Below, one piece after another: positions 21,151 through 29,587 of a DNA stretch of 64,000 nt (within the stretch, counting starts at the first letter, position 1; every line of letters begins with the position of its first letter). The DNA is taken from assembly GCF_011764585.1 (NCBI RefSeq), contig NZ_AP022853.1, positions 2,215,501 to 2,279,500 on the forward strand, in the 5' to 3' direction. Made by a program: the position numbers and the translations under genes. Source of the DNA: Sulfurimicrobium lacus (GTDB lineage: Bacteria; Pseudomonadota; Gammaproteobacteria; Burkholderiales; Sulfuricellaceae). The notes under the pieces are model-generated. The model was given only the letters and a program-made list of their open reading frames with translations, was not told the DNA's origin and searched no databases.

Positions 21151-21543
21151 CTAATACAAAAAGCGCGGATGCATTGGGCAATTAACGCAAAGTTCGCTGT
21201 CATCCCGTCTGTCGGAATCGCAATTTCCAATGAGTTTTGTATATTCGCCAACGTATTCTTTTCTGAAGTCTTCTGAATGGTTAAACAAATACTCGGAAAT
21301 TTTGGGTTGAAGGCATCGGGTGGTTTTCGAAGCTTTATCGCTCGTATATTTGTCCCAGATAAATTCATCCGGCAACATCCCAATCGCCGTCATCTCGTCT
21401 GTGTAACCCAATGCCTTATAAAAGTCTTCATTGTTCCTGATACGGTGGAACACCGCATCGTTCGCCATAATGCAGCGAAAGTCATCACGGTGTGGAATTG
21501 AAAGGTTGTATGAAAACTGTGGCATTTTCTTGGGGCTTTTCAT
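21151..21543 (-). CDS. Unknown small protein
   Basis: About 130 residues from ATG at 21543 (MKSPKKMPQFSYNLSIPHRDDF); a longer in-frame start at 21615 adds 24 residues but lacks support. It is hydrophilic, without membrane segments, and ends in a cysteine cluster CVNCPMHPR that might bind a metal. The surrounding DNA is visibly AT-richer than the housekeeping genes on the left, which suggests acquired DNA. It lies alone between map and the old yellow enzyme gene. I do not recognise the family. Confidence 0.5.
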   Translation of the reverse strand: MKSPKKMPQFSYNLSIPHRDDFRCIMANDAVFHRIRNNEDFYKALGYTDEMTAIGMLPDEFIWDKYTSDKASKTTRCLQPKISEYLFNHSEDFRKEYVGEYTKLIGNCDSDRRDDSELCVNCPMHPRFLY

Positions 21544-21633
21544 GATTTTTCTCAAATCAAAAAGATGTAGCAAAGCTACGCCCATCCAGCACTTAGCGTA
21601 AATAGGTGTGAACACGTAGGGGGGGCGTCATAC

Positions 21634-21695
21634 GACAGCCGGGCAAGAAGGCGGACGGGCAGACAGGCCCTTACAAAAGTCCGCCTGCCTCTAAA
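21634..21695. terminator. Possible hairpin downstream of the old yellow enzyme gene
   Basis: AGGCGGAC and GTCCGCCT are complementary 8-bp arms around a loop of about 22 bases, just past the stop at 21710. There is no clear uridine run, so a terminator role is only suggested by position. Confidence 0.3.
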
Positions 21696-21709
21696 ATGCT
21701 TCTATATAT

Positions 21710-22783
21710 TTATGATGCACCCAATGTCGGGTAGTCAATGTAGCCTTCAGGTCCCGGAGTATAGAAAGTGGCCGGGTTCGGCTGATTCAGCGGCACCCCG
21801 GCTTTAATCCTGGCGGGCAGGTCAGGGTTGGCCAGGAAGCTCGTGCCAAAGGCGACCGCGTCGACCTTCCCTTCAGCAATGGCCTGGGTCGCCTCGTCGG
21901 GTGTGTAGCCCATGTTGCCGATGAGCACACCTTTGTAATGCGCGCGAACCGGCGTCATGACATCACCGTGTTGCTGCTGGAAAAAATCGCTGCGCATCAC
22001 GTGAAGATAGGCCAGTTTAAAATCGTTGAGACGCGTAGCAAGCCACGAGGAAAGGCCGATCGGGTCGCTGTCTATCATGCTGTTGTAGCTGTTGAGGGGT
22101 GAAATCCGTAACCCGACCCGGTCGCTGCCCCATATGCTGCTAACGGCGTCGATCACTTCGAACATCAGCCGCGCTCGATTCTCAACGGCGCCGCCGTAAG
22201 GCCCCGCGCGCTTGTTCGAGCCATCGCGCAAAAACTCGTCCAGCAAGTACCCGTTGGCGCCATGCACCTCGACGCCATCGAAACCGGCTGCCTTGGCGTT
22301 TTCGGCGGCATTCCTGAATCCGGCGACGATAGCCGGCAGCTCGCTGTCGTCAAGTTCGCGCGGAATGACATAAGGCTTCATTCCCTCCGGCGTGTGCACT
22401 TCGTCGCCCGTGATGGCAATGGCGCTGGGTGCAACCGGCTGGACTCCGCGGTTGAGCAACGGGTGACAGGCGCGTCCGCCGTGCCATATCTGGAGGAATA
22501 TCCGCCCACCTGCGGCGTGAACGGCATCGGTCGTGCTCTTCCAGCCGGCGACCTGGGCGGCGGAGTAGATGCCGGGTTCCATCCAGAACGCAGAATTGCC
22601 CTCCATCGCCATGGTGGCTTCCGCAATGACCAGGCCGGCACTGGCTCGCTGGGCATAGTGCTGCGCCATCAAGTCGTTCGGAACATGTTCGCCGCTCGCC
22701 CGGCAGCGGGTCAGAGGGGCCATGAAAATGCGGTTCGGCACGGTCAGCGCGCCGAGTTCGAGAGGGGTGAACAGTGTGGGCAT
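21710..22783 (-). CDS. Old yellow enzyme family alkene reductase (NemA-like)
   Basis: FMN-dependent NADPH oxidoreductase reducing activated C=C bonds or nitro compounds in the cytoplasm. The 357-residue TIM barrel shows FTPLELGALTVPNRIFMAPL at the N-terminus, LQIWHGGRACHP, the substrate-binding His/Asn pair in EVHGANGYLLDEFL, and the FMN phosphate-binding end of the barrel (GNMGYTPDEA, VAFGTSFLANPDLP). The start at 22783 is preceded by AGGAGA. An open frame continues about 450 bp upstream but shows no homology. It is divergent from the receiver-like gene. Confidence 0.93.
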   Translation of the reverse strand: MPTLFTPLELGALTVPNRIFMAPLTRCRASGEHVPNDLMAQHYAQRASAGLVIAEATMAMEGNSAFWMEPGIYSAAQVAGWKSTTDAVHAAGGRIFLQIWHGGRACHPLLNRGVQPVAPSAIAITGDEVHTPEGMKPYVIPRELDDSELPAIVAGFRNAAENAKAAGFDGVEVHGANGYLLDEFLRDGSNKRAGPYGGAVENRARLMFEVIDAVSSIWGSDRVGLRISPLNSYNSMIDSDPIGLSSWLATRLNDFKLAYLHVMRSDFFQQQHGDVMTPVRAHYKGVLIGNMGYTPDEATQAIAEGKVDAVAFGTSFLANPDLPARIKAGVPLNQPNPATFYTPGPEGYIDYPTLGAS

Positions 22784-23068
22784 GACGGGAGTCTCCTGAG
22801 GGAACGCTCTGAATCCTAGCATGAATGGATGACCGTCAGCAGCTTCATGAGCGGACTGCGCCGTGTCCCGATTCGCATGCCGATTCGGCGAGGGCAGGGC
22901 GCATCCGTGCGGAATCGCCCTATCTTTGCGTGAATTTCCTGTCATCCGGAGGATGGAACTTATTGGACCGATTCCCTGCCTATCTTGTTCCGAAGGCGGG
23001 ATTTTCCCTGCTTCGAGTTGAGGAAGGAGCGTTCGTTTCGACAGGAAAACTTTAAGGAGGACAATAGG

Positions 23069-23530
23069 ATGCGTGTACTGATTGTGGAGAAAGATCCATT
23101 CGGGCGTCGCCTGCTGGAGCAAATCATACGCCTGGAAGGCTACGAGGTTTTTATCGCAGAGTGCGCCAAGGGCGCCAAACGGATGGCCAGGGAACTCCGT
23201 CCGGATATTATGCTGATGAACGTTTTTTATCCTCTGCACGCCGATTCGGAGCCGCTGGAGCAGATCAAGGTGCGCTGCAACAAAAGTGCGGTCCCGTCTC
23301 TGCTGGTTTCATGCATGGGCAAATGCGATCGCCTGAGCGCAAGGGCTGGCGCGTCGATCTTTGACCGCCTCCCTTCCAACCTGAAAATCCGCATTGTCGA
23401 CAGAATACTGCGGCTCTGTTATGGGCTAAAACAATTCAAGCGCAAGTCCGTGGGCCAGTGCAGGCTCAAGGTGGACAGCATCTTTTCGCTGAGTGAGCTG
23501 GAGTCGCAGCCGGTGTTAATGGGGCGTTGA
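23069..23530 (+). CDS. Degenerate response-regulator receiver domain protein
   Basis: A 153-residue single CheY-like domain starting MRVLIVEKDPFGRRLLEQII, with AAGGAGG eight bases before ATG 23069. The acidic pocket is partly kept (E7, D9), but the residue aligning with the phospho-acceptor Asp is N51 (RPDIMLMNVFYP). The conserved Lys near the end is also missing (FDRLPSN). It is therefore likely a phosphorylation-independent pseudo-receiver. It has a C-terminal extension of about 35 residues without a recognised output domain, and no histidine kinase is adjacent. Confidence 0.75.
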   Translation: MRVLIVEKDPFGRRLLEQIIRLEGYEVFIAECAKGAKRMARELRPDIMLMNVFYPLHADSEPLEQIKVRCNKSAVPSLLVSCMGKCDRLSARAGASIFDRLPSNLKIRIVDRILRLCYGLKQFKRKSVGQCRLKVDSIFSLSELESQPVLMGR

Positions 23531-23675
23531 TACTTGGCTGACGTGGCCGGACGGGGTCAAGTTGTCCGGTAAGTGCCATTGCTCCACATAGCCGGTAGTA
23601 CTCAATGCGCACCAAGTCCGTTATCATCAGAACAACGTTTGCGCCGTTGACAGCGCTTCAATACGGGGTTTTTTG

Positions 23676-24215
23676 ATGGAACGATCACTGCTGGTCGCCT
23701 TGAGTGCCATGCTGCTCGCATCGAGCGCTGCGTGGGCGGGGCAATTCGAGGATGGAGTGGCTGCGATGGATCGAGGCGACTACGTAAAAGCCGCGACCGT
23801 ATTCCAAACCCTCGCCACAGAAGGTAACGCGCAGGCCCAATACAATCTTGGCTTGATGACCGAAAAAGGGCGAGGCGTCCCGCGGGACTATGTCGGAGCG
23901 GTGAGCCTGTACCAACTGGCGGCGGCGCAGGGCAAGGCAGAGGCGCAGCGTAATCTGGGAATAATGTATCGCGACGGCTTAGGCGTCCCAAAGGATCCGG
24001 TTCGCGCATACATGTGGCTCAACCTCGGTGCGGCGGAGAGTGCGGCCAATGCGGCGGATTACCGTGATGCAATTGCCAAGACCATGAAGCCGGAACAAAT
24101 TGCGCTGGCGCAGAAATTGGGGAATGAATGCAAACAACGCGGGCTCAAGGGATGTGACTCACCCCAAGGCGCGCGTGCGGCGGGCTCGGCCACGGCAACG
24201 CCAGAGGCGCAGTAA
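23676..24215 (+). CDS. Exported Sel1-repeat protein
   Basis: 179 residues. N-terminal signal peptide (MERSLLVALSAMLLASSAAWA, probable cleavage after AWA near residue 21), then two clear Sel1-like repeats (AQAQYNLGLMTEKGRGVPRD and AEAQRNLGIMYRDGLGVPKD). These are alpha/alpha solenoids that mediate protein contacts, here presumably in the periplasm. The Ala/Thr-rich tail is probably disordered. The start at 23676 is taken over the TTG immediately before it. It is an isolated gene; partner unknown. Confidence 0.75.
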   Translation: MERSLLVALSAMLLASSAAWAGQFEDGVAAMDRGDYVKAATVFQTLATEGNAQAQYNLGLMTEKGRGVPRDYVGAVSLYQLAAAQGKAEAQRNLGIMYRDGLGVPKDPVRAYMWLNLGAAESAANAADYRDAIAKTMKPEQIALAQKLGNECKQRGLKGCDSPQGARAAGSATATPEAQ

Positions 24216-24426
24216 TTGGCCATACGTTTTGACATACTGGTTTTCCCCCGCTCGGAAAAGCCGCCCCAAAGTCACCTTAGTAGCAGAAGCCTAGGCCCAT
24301 TTTTTTCAGCCCACCTCAATTCATTTCGTCTATCCTTTCTCAAAATGCATTCACGATTCGTTAAATCGTCAGTGCATTCCTAGACTTCTGTTCGATTTTC
24401 CAATCAGCGTTGAAGGAATTGAAGCC

Positions 24427-26298
24427 ATGAATTCCGATGAGGTTTTTTCCCGTTATCCCGCACTGGCGGGCTACCGTTCCAGGATGGTTTCCGCCGAGGA
24501 AGCCGTAAAGCTGGTGCAGCCCGGCAACGGCGTTTATCTGGGCTCAGCCTGCGCCACCCCGCGCGTGCTGGCCAATGCGCTGGAGAACCTGAAAAATCCG
24601 CCCGCCGGGGTGACGCTGTACCATTTCCAAACCGACGGGGCGATCCCTCATCGCGGCGAAGAATCTGTCACGCGCTACCGCCACAAGTGTTTCTTTGTCG
24701 GCCGAGACGTGCGCGCGGCGGTAGCCAGCGGGGACGCGGAGTACATTCCCATCTCCCTGTCGCAGGTGCCGCGGCTGCTGGAAAACAGATGCATACAGGT
24801 CGATGTGGCACTGGTCCAGGTGTCGTTGCCGGACGAGTTCGGCTATTGCAGCTTCGGCGTTTCGGTGGACGTTACGTCGGCAATGGTGCAGCACGCCCGA
24901 CACGTGATCGCGGAAATCAATCCCAACATGCCGCGCACCCTGGGTGACAGCCTAGTGCATCTCGACCGCTTCGCGCACTTGGTGTGGAACGACACGCCCG
25001 TGATCGAACGCGTGCGCAGACCGGCGGACGAAGTGTCGCAGCGCATCGCGCGCAATATCGCCCATCTCATCGACGACCGCTGCACCCTGCAGATCGGCAT
25101 GGGCCGGTTGCCGGGCGAAGCCCTCAAATATCTCGGCGACCGGCGTGACCTGGGCGTGCATACCGACGTGCTGACCGACGATTTTCTCGAACTGATCGAG
25201 AAGGGCGTGGTGAACGGCAGCGAGAAAAGCCAGTACCGCCACATGATCGTTGCCAGCTACTGCCTCGGCACGCGCCGGCTGTACGACCTGATCGACGGCA
25301 ATCCGCTGTTCTCCTTCCAGTCCATCGAGCGCGTCTGCGATTCCAACACCATTTCACAACAAAACCGCATGGTGTCAGTGAATCAGGCCTGCGCCGTAGA
25401 CCTCAGCGGACAAGTCTGCACCGACCAGTTCCAGGGCAAGTTCTGCGGCGGCGTGGCGACGCAGGCGGAGTTCGTGCGCGGCGCGGCCCGCTCGCCCGGC
25501 GGCAAGTCGGTGATCTGCCTGCAGTCCACTTCCGACGACGGCAAAGAATCCCGCATCCGGCTCCAGTTAACGGGTGGAGAGGGCGTGGGCGTGGCGCGCC
25601 AGGATGTTCATTACGTGGTGACCGAATACGGAACAGCCTTCCTTTTCGGCAAGACGGTCCGGGAACGGGCGCTCGCATTGATCAATATCGCGCATCCTGA
25701 CTTTCGCAGCGAACTGCTGGCAAAAGCCAGGAAAATCGGCTATCTGCGCCCGGAAGACAAGCTGCGCAAACTTGACACCTATGCCGCAAAGGATGAACGC
25801 AAGGTCCTGCTGCGCAGCCAGAAGACGGTCCTGATCAGGCCTACGCGCATCGGCGACGCGGCGGCACTGCAGCAATTCTATCGCGCCATGAGCAGCGAAG
25901 ACCGCTACACGCGGACCTTCCGACGCTTCAACAATCTTACCGACGAAGAGGCGCTGCGCCTGTGCAACACCGACCAGGCCAGCGTGGTGGCGTTCGTGGT
26001 GGTGTCGCAGGAGGACGGCAAGGAAAGCCTGATCGGCAGCGCCTGCTATTTCGTCAATCCTTCGACCAACCTCGCCGACGTCGCCTACATGGTGGCGCCG
26101 AAATGGCAGGGTGTAGGGATCGGCAAGGAACTCCAGCTGCGCCTGATGGAACACGCCAAAGCGCGGGGCCTGCGCGGCTTCACTGCCGAGATTCAGGCCT
26201 ACAACCCCAACATGATCAACCTCGCCAAGCAGGCCTGCGACGACATTTCCATCCAGCGACGCGGCGAGACGCACGAAGTGGTGATGTTGTTCGAATAG
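24427..26298 (+). CDS. Acetyl-CoA hydrolase/transferase fused to a GNAT domain
   Basis: 623 residues. The N-terminal part (about 15-445) is an acetyl-CoA hydrolase / 4-hydroxybutyrate CoA-transferase family enzyme, with GVYLGSACATPRVL, DVALVQVSLPDEFGYCSFG, GMGRLPGEALKYL and the family motif DVHYVVTEYG. The C-terminal part (about 470-620) is a GNAT acyltransferase with an acetyl-CoA loop around PKWQGVGIGKELQ. The fusion could both transfer CoA and acetylate a protein, possibly regulating acyl-CoA metabolism; this is inferred. It ends 54 bp before the prophage's left attachment core. Confidence 0.9.
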   Translation: MNSDEVFSRYPALAGYRSRMVSAEEAVKLVQPGNGVYLGSACATPRVLANALENLKNPPAGVTLYHFQTDGAIPHRGEESVTRYRHKCFFVGRDVRAAVASGDAEYIPISLSQVPRLLENRCIQVDVALVQVSLPDEFGYCSFGVSVDVTSAMVQHARHVIAEINPNMPRTLGDSLVHLDRFAHLVWNDTPVIERVRRPADEVSQRIARNIAHLIDDRCTLQIGMGRLPGEALKYLGDRRDLGVHTDVLTDDFLELIEKGVVNGSEKSQYRHMIVASYCLGTRRLYDLIDGNPLFSFQSIERVCDSNTISQQNRMVSVNQACAVDLSGQVCTDQFQGKFCGGVATQAEFVRGAARSPGGKSVICLQSTSDDGKESRIRLQLTGGEGVGVARQDVHYVVTEYGTAFLFGKTVRERALALINIAHPDFRSELLAKARKIGYLRPEDKLRKLDTYAAKDERKVLLRSQKTVLIRPTRIGDAAALQQFYRAMSSEDRYTRTFRRFNNLTDEEALRLCNTDQASVVAFVVVSQEDGKESLIGSACYFVNPSTNLADVAYMVAPKWQGVGIGKELQLRLMEHAKARGLRGFTAEIQAYNPNMINLAKQACDDISIQRRGETHEVVMLFE

Positions 26299-26351
26299 CG
26301 GTTGTTTAAAGTGCGCACAGCAGCAGCGATTTTTTGAACGACCGCATTAGT

Positions 26352-26741
26352 TTATGATTTTACATAATATACAGTGGTCATACCGTAAGCCTTGATGGGC
26401 GCGGCATCAGCGGGGCGTTGTGTCACTATCAAAGTGACAGCGAACACAATTGAAGCGGCCACGCCGCCGAGCCGCTTGAAGAAATTTTCCCAATATCTCC
26501 GCTTTTCTTCGTTCGGTTCGTTTTCCAGTTCAATACGGGCGATCACCTCTTGCAAACTGCGCCCAGTTAGGTCTGCAATTCTGCTTTTTGCATAGTCGTC
26601 GGGGGTGCTTAAACCCTTGCGGTAACGGCTGATCGTTTGCTTCTTTACGCCTATTCTCAGAGCTAGGGCGTTATCGCTGGTTATTCTGGATTTCTCCTTG
26701 GCTTCGTCGAGCAGGGTGTCAATCGCGTTTTTCTTTTCCAT
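26352..26741 (-). CDS. Phage repressor: XRE-type HTH plus membrane segment (DUF3693-like), C-terminus altered by integration
   Basis: 129 residues from ATG 26741, with AAGGAGG upstream. The N-terminal helix-turn-helix (about 20-65, ALALRIGVKKQTISRYRKGL) and C-terminal hydrophobic segment (about 91-107, LGGVAASIVFAVTLIV) match the DUF3693-type repressors of filamentous phages. It probably controls the divergent rep operon. The stop TAA at 26352-26354 lies at the outer edge of the 20-bp attachment core, so it is supplied by host DNA. In the reconstructed phage circle the frame would continue 27 residues to a TAG at 34442-34444. Confidence 0.8.
   Translation of the reverse strand: MEKKNAIDTLLDEAKEKSRITSDNALALRIGVKKQTISRYRKGLSTPDDYAKSRIADLTGRSLQEVIARIELENEPNEEKRRYWENFFKRLGGVAASIVFAVTLIVTQRPADAAPIKAYGMTTVYYVKS
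26357..26384. other. Left attachment site, dif-like (XerD arm and core only)
   Basis: Reads ATTTTACATAA (XerD-type arm), TATACA (core), then GTGGTCATACC. Against E. coli dif on the reverse strand, the first arm matches 10/11 and the core 6/6, but the XerC arm only 5/11. It is therefore a phage-type hybrid site. It also encodes the last residues of the repressor gene. Confidence 0.75.
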
Positions 26742-26870
26742 GGCCTTACCTCCTTTTGATGTGCGAATAATATTCCGGTCACATTGCATTGACAACGTCA
26801 ATCTACTGTGACTATTATTCGCACGTCACATTTCATTGACTGCGTTGTTTGCTGTAGTTGGGGAGGGAAA
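26742..26870. promoter_or_regulatory. Divergent operator/promoter region of the prophage
   Basis: Separates the repressor (-) from the replication operon (+). It contains a perfect 12-bp inverted repeat (GTGCGAATAATA at 26761-26772 and its complement at 26813-26824), a nearly perfect 21-bp direct repeat beginning GTCACATT (26778-26798 and 26825-26845), and the small palindrome TTGAC-AAC-GTCAA (26789-26801). This arrangement suits repressor and Cro-like control of two face-to-face promoters. Confidence 0.65.
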
Positions 26871-27257
26871 ATGGCTGTACGCAAATCCAAGAAGCACCAG
26901 CTCACGTTGTTCCCCGGCCCTGTCGCCGGCGACATCCCTTACCCCATTCACATCAATTACGACGATGGCCAAGGCTGGAAATCCTGCGATGTTCATCGCG
27001 CCTTGCATGTCCTTTCCTTGTTCTACCCAGCTCACCGGATCGACGATCTCCTGGCTACCGGTCGGCCTGTTGCTGTCGCGGTAGGTGGCCGATCTGTCTA
27101 CTTCGCTCGCCCCTGTGTCGGCGTCGAGCTTCCTACGACCTTCTGGCAAGTATCCAGCGCGCTCGGCGCGGAGCGCCCGGAGCGCGGCACGCGCCCGGAA
27201 GCTCCGCTCGCCGATCGCGCGGTCCTGGCTGCCTCCTATGGTCGGAGGGCTGCTTGA
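26871..27257 (+). CDS. Prophage early protein, unknown function
   Basis: 128 residues from ATG 26871, with GGGGAGGG directly upstream. Basic N-terminus (MAVRKSKKHQLTLFPGP), no membrane segment. The stop overlaps the rep start as TGATG, so it is translationally coupled to rep. It is the first gene of the rightward operon and may modulate replication, but I do not recognise the family. Confidence 0.65.
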   Translation: MAVRKSKKHQLTLFPGPVAGDIPYPIHINYDDGQGWKSCDVHRALHVLSLFYPAHRIDDLLATGRPVAVAVGGRSVYFARPCVGVELPTTFWQVSSALGAERPERGTRPEAPLADRAVLAASYGRRAA

Positions 27258-28465
27258 TGTGCACAGTTTGCGCCCCGGCAGCGGAGAAATCGGCCTTTCT
27301 TGGTATTAGGGGGAAATCTGCGGCCACTTCTCTGGACAATCGGCAATCTGAGGCCGACGAACTGAGTCAGGCTAGAGGCCGGATTTCCAAGTTCAAGCTC
27401 CAGCGTGCCGCGCAAAAGCTTTTGCCGGAAGAAGCCGTGGCGCGGTGCCATCGGTTCAACAAGGAACGGCTGCACAATCCCGGCGTGGACGTGATGCTGA
27501 ATCGCGTTACTGGACGCGCCAGCTTCGGCAATGTCGTCACCTGCGGCAGCTTGTGGCATTGCCCGGTGTGCGGTGCCAAGATTTCGGAAGGTCGCCGTGC
27601 CGAGCTTCAAGGCGGTATGGTGACGCACCATGCAAGAGGAGGGCGGGTGTACCTCCTCACCTTGACCTATCCGCATGATCGGACCATGAAGCTTTCCGAT
27701 TCTTTGGCTTCTCTGGCCACGATGCTACGCAAGTTCAAGGCCACTCGGGTTTACAAAGACACTATGCGCAAGGCTGGAAGCAAGGGCAGCGTTCGCAGTC
27801 TCGAAGTAACGCATGGCGAAAACGGCTGGCATCCTCATACCCATGAGCTGGTTTTTGTCGATGGCTCGAATTCAAGCGATCTCGAATTGATCGAGAGCCT
27901 CCGCTCTCATTGGGGCAAGGCGGTGTTCAAGGAACTCGGTGCGCACATCAACGAACATGGCTTTGATGTCAGGTCGGGTGATTCTGCTGCCGAATATGTC
28001 GCCAAGTTTGGCCGCGATGCTTCCGGTTGGACTGCTGCGCATGAAATTACAAAATCCAACGTCAAGAAAGGCCGCAAGGGTAGCCGTTCTCCTTTCGACA
28101 TCCTGCGCGACTACATGGCTGGGTGCGCTCAGTCCGGTGCGCTGTTCGTCGAGTATGCAACCGAGTTCAAGGGCAAGCGCCAGCTCTTCTATTCTCGCGG
28201 CCTAAAGGAATATCTCGCGATAGAAGAAATTTCGGATGAAGAGTTGGCTGAAGGCCAAAAAGAAAAAGAAGAACAGGAAATGCTGGGAACTATAAACGAA
28301 CAGGACTGGCTTGCCGTGCTTCGCAACAATGCGCGGGGCGAGGTTTTGGAAATTGCCCAGCGTCACGGCTGGGAAGGTGTCCAGTTCATCCTGGAGAAGA
28401 TGCGTGCTTCGCTAGGTTCTGATGAGCCGTGGTATCGGTCGGTTCGGCGTTTCATCTGTTGGTGA
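27257..28465 (+). CDS. Rolling-circle replication initiator (HUH endonuclease)
   Basis: 402 residues. Nicks the double-strand origin to start rolling-circle synthesis of phage ssDNA. Motifs: SLWHCPVCGAKISEGRR zinc-like cluster near 95, motif 1 LLTLTYPHD (about 135), HUH motif WHPHTHELV with H192 and H194, and motif 3 EYVAKFG with Y247 and K250 (single catalytic Tyr, YxxK). The C-terminal region from about 335 is acidic. The nick site is not identified. The stop codon sits inside a TTGGTGACA repeat that forms a hairpin arm. Confidence 0.9.
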   Translation: MCTVCAPAAEKSAFLGIRGKSAATSLDNRQSEADELSQARGRISKFKLQRAAQKLLPEEAVARCHRFNKERLHNPGVDVMLNRVTGRASFGNVVTCGSLWHCPVCGAKISEGRRAELQGGMVTHHARGGRVYLLTLTYPHDRTMKLSDSLASLATMLRKFKATRVYKDTMRKAGSKGSVRSLEVTHGENGWHPHTHELVFVDGSNSSDLELIESLRSHWGKAVFKELGAHINEHGFDVRSGDSAAEYVAKFGRDASGWTAAHEITKSNVKKGRKGSRSPFDILRDYMAGCAQSGALFVEYATEFKGKRQLFYSRGLKEYLAIEEISDEELAEGQKEKEEQEMLGTINEQDWLAVLRNNARGEVLEIAQRHGWEGVQFILEKMRASLGSDEPWYRSVRRFICW

Positions 28466-28513
28466 CATCGATGCGCCGGATCGGTTCGGGCCGGGACGGA
28501 TGTGTGTCACCAA
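28459..28513. repeat. Hairpin between rep and the ssDNA-binding gene
   Basis: Perfect 9-bp arms TTGGTGACA (28459-28467) and TGTCACCAA (28505-28513) enclose a GC-rich centre with CGCCGGATCGG (28474-28484). Candidate origin, packaging signal or terminator. A related hairpin with the 11-mer inverted lies after zot (32303-32357). Confidence 0.65.
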
Positions 28514-28633
28514 TTGGCAACAGCTTCAGCTGCACCAGGGTGTAAAAGTGTCGCCAAGTAACGGTTAGATTTTTCCCTACATCGTCGGCCCACGGTGAGA
28601 GAAGGGACAACGGGCCAACAAGGAGAAGTAAAC

Positions 28634-28987
28634 ATGCATGCAACGTATACGGCCAAAGTGGTTGGGCTCAAGGCAAATAAGGGTGAATTCGATTCAGCCG
28701 ATGGTAAGAAAATCAAATATGACTACACGAAGGTCTTTGTCGAGCTTAGCCTGCGTGGTGACAAATCGCGTGGGGTGGCTACCGAGGAATACAACGTTGG
28801 CGATTCGGACCTGTTCGACACGATCAAACATATCCCGCTGCCGTTCATGTGCGAAATCGATATGGAAAAGACGAGCACCGGTTCCGAAGAGCGCGAACAG
28901 GTCGTTGGTTTCCGCCCGACTGCTGCTGTTAGCACCACGACTGGCGAGGTCAAGCCGTCGGTTGCAAATCTTAAGTCGGCGTCGTGA
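28634..28987 (+). CDS. Phage single-stranded-DNA-binding protein (gpV-like)
   Basis: 117 residues from ATG 28634 with AAGGAG upstream. Size, position between rep and the coat genes, and the OB-like pattern (YTAKVVGLKANKGEFDSADG, then KVFVELSLRG) fit the inovirus ssDNA-binding protein, which coats new single strands before assembly. The family is assigned mainly from genomic position; other phages place gpV in the same slot. The short Ser/Thr-rich tail is probably disordered. Confidence 0.7.
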   Translation: MHATYTAKVVGLKANKGEFDSADGKKIKYDYTKVFVELSLRGDKSRGVATEEYNVGDSDLFDTIKHIPLPFMCEIDMEKTSTGSEEREQVVGFRPTAAVSTTTGEVKPSVANLKSAS

Positions 28988-29057
28988 ATTATAAAATTCG
29001 GGAATCATCCCAATCCGGCACGGCGGCACCGTGCAACCTGTGAAAGGAAATTGAATC

Positions 29058-29252
29058 ATGAAAAACGTAAAAATGGTGTTTGCCGTCGTTCTGGGCTGGG
29101 TTACCGCTGCTTCGACCGCTTTCGCTGCTGTTCCTACCGAAGTGACCACGGCAATCAGTACTTCCGGTACTGACGCTGCTACGGTGGCTTCTGCTGTGTT
29201 CGTGGTGCTGGTCGGCATCTACGCTATCAAGCTGATGCGCAAGGGCCTGTAA
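29058..29252 (+). CDS. Major coat protein (pVIII-like)
   Basis: 64 residues: a signal peptide (cleavage probably after STAFA, residue 23) and a mature 41-residue protein with an acidic/polar N-terminus, one membrane helix (AVFVVLVGIYAIKL) and a basic end (MRKGL) for DNA contact. This is the pVIII layout. GAAAGGAAATTG precedes the ATG. The stop overlaps the next start as TAATG. Confidence 0.9.
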   Translation: MKNVKMVFAVVLGWVTAASTAFAAVPTEVTTAISTSGTDAATVASAVFVVLVGIYAIKLMRKGL

Positions 29253-29587
29253 TGTCAACTGGCGCCCTGTTTAATGGGATGTGTTATCCGTCTCAGTCTG
29301 CTGCGGCTGATGCGTTCTATTCGACAGCGGCGCCGGCCACGCTTCCTGGTTCTACTTCATACACTGGTTTTTATCGGCTTATCGCTGGCCAGTGGAATTA
29401 CACACAGACTACCTACAATTCTAGCGGTGTCGCTACTAACGGCTGGAATGTTGTTGTTAACTCGCCAACGTTTCCGACCTGCGACACTCTTCAAAATCTC
29501 AATGATGGTTTGACGCTTGGTTGGTTGATCGCTTCTGTTTGGGCCGGTGTATGGGCGTTCAAAGCCATGCGCAAGGGAACGGAATGA
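29252..29587 (+). CDS. Minor virion protein candidate
   Basis: 111 residues. A polar Ser/Thr/Tyr-rich region (1-85) with two cysteines is followed by a membrane helix (about 88-104, LGWLIASVWAGVWAFKAM) ending RKGTE, which mirrors the major coat protein's MRKGL end. It lacks an obvious signal peptide. Coupled at both ends (TAATG before, ATGA after). It is likely a larger tip protein or coat-related protein; family not recognised. Confidence 0.7.
   Translation: MSTGALFNGMCYPSQSAAADAFYSTAAPATLPGSTSYTGFYRLIAGQWNYTQTTYNSSGVATNGWNVVVNSPTFPTCDTLQNLNDGLTLGWLIASVWAGVWAFKAMRKGTE

Noticed and set aside
22784-23239. N-terminal extension of the old yellow enzyme frame
   Set aside because: No homology, and a good ribosome site (AGGAGA) precedes the ATG at 22783.
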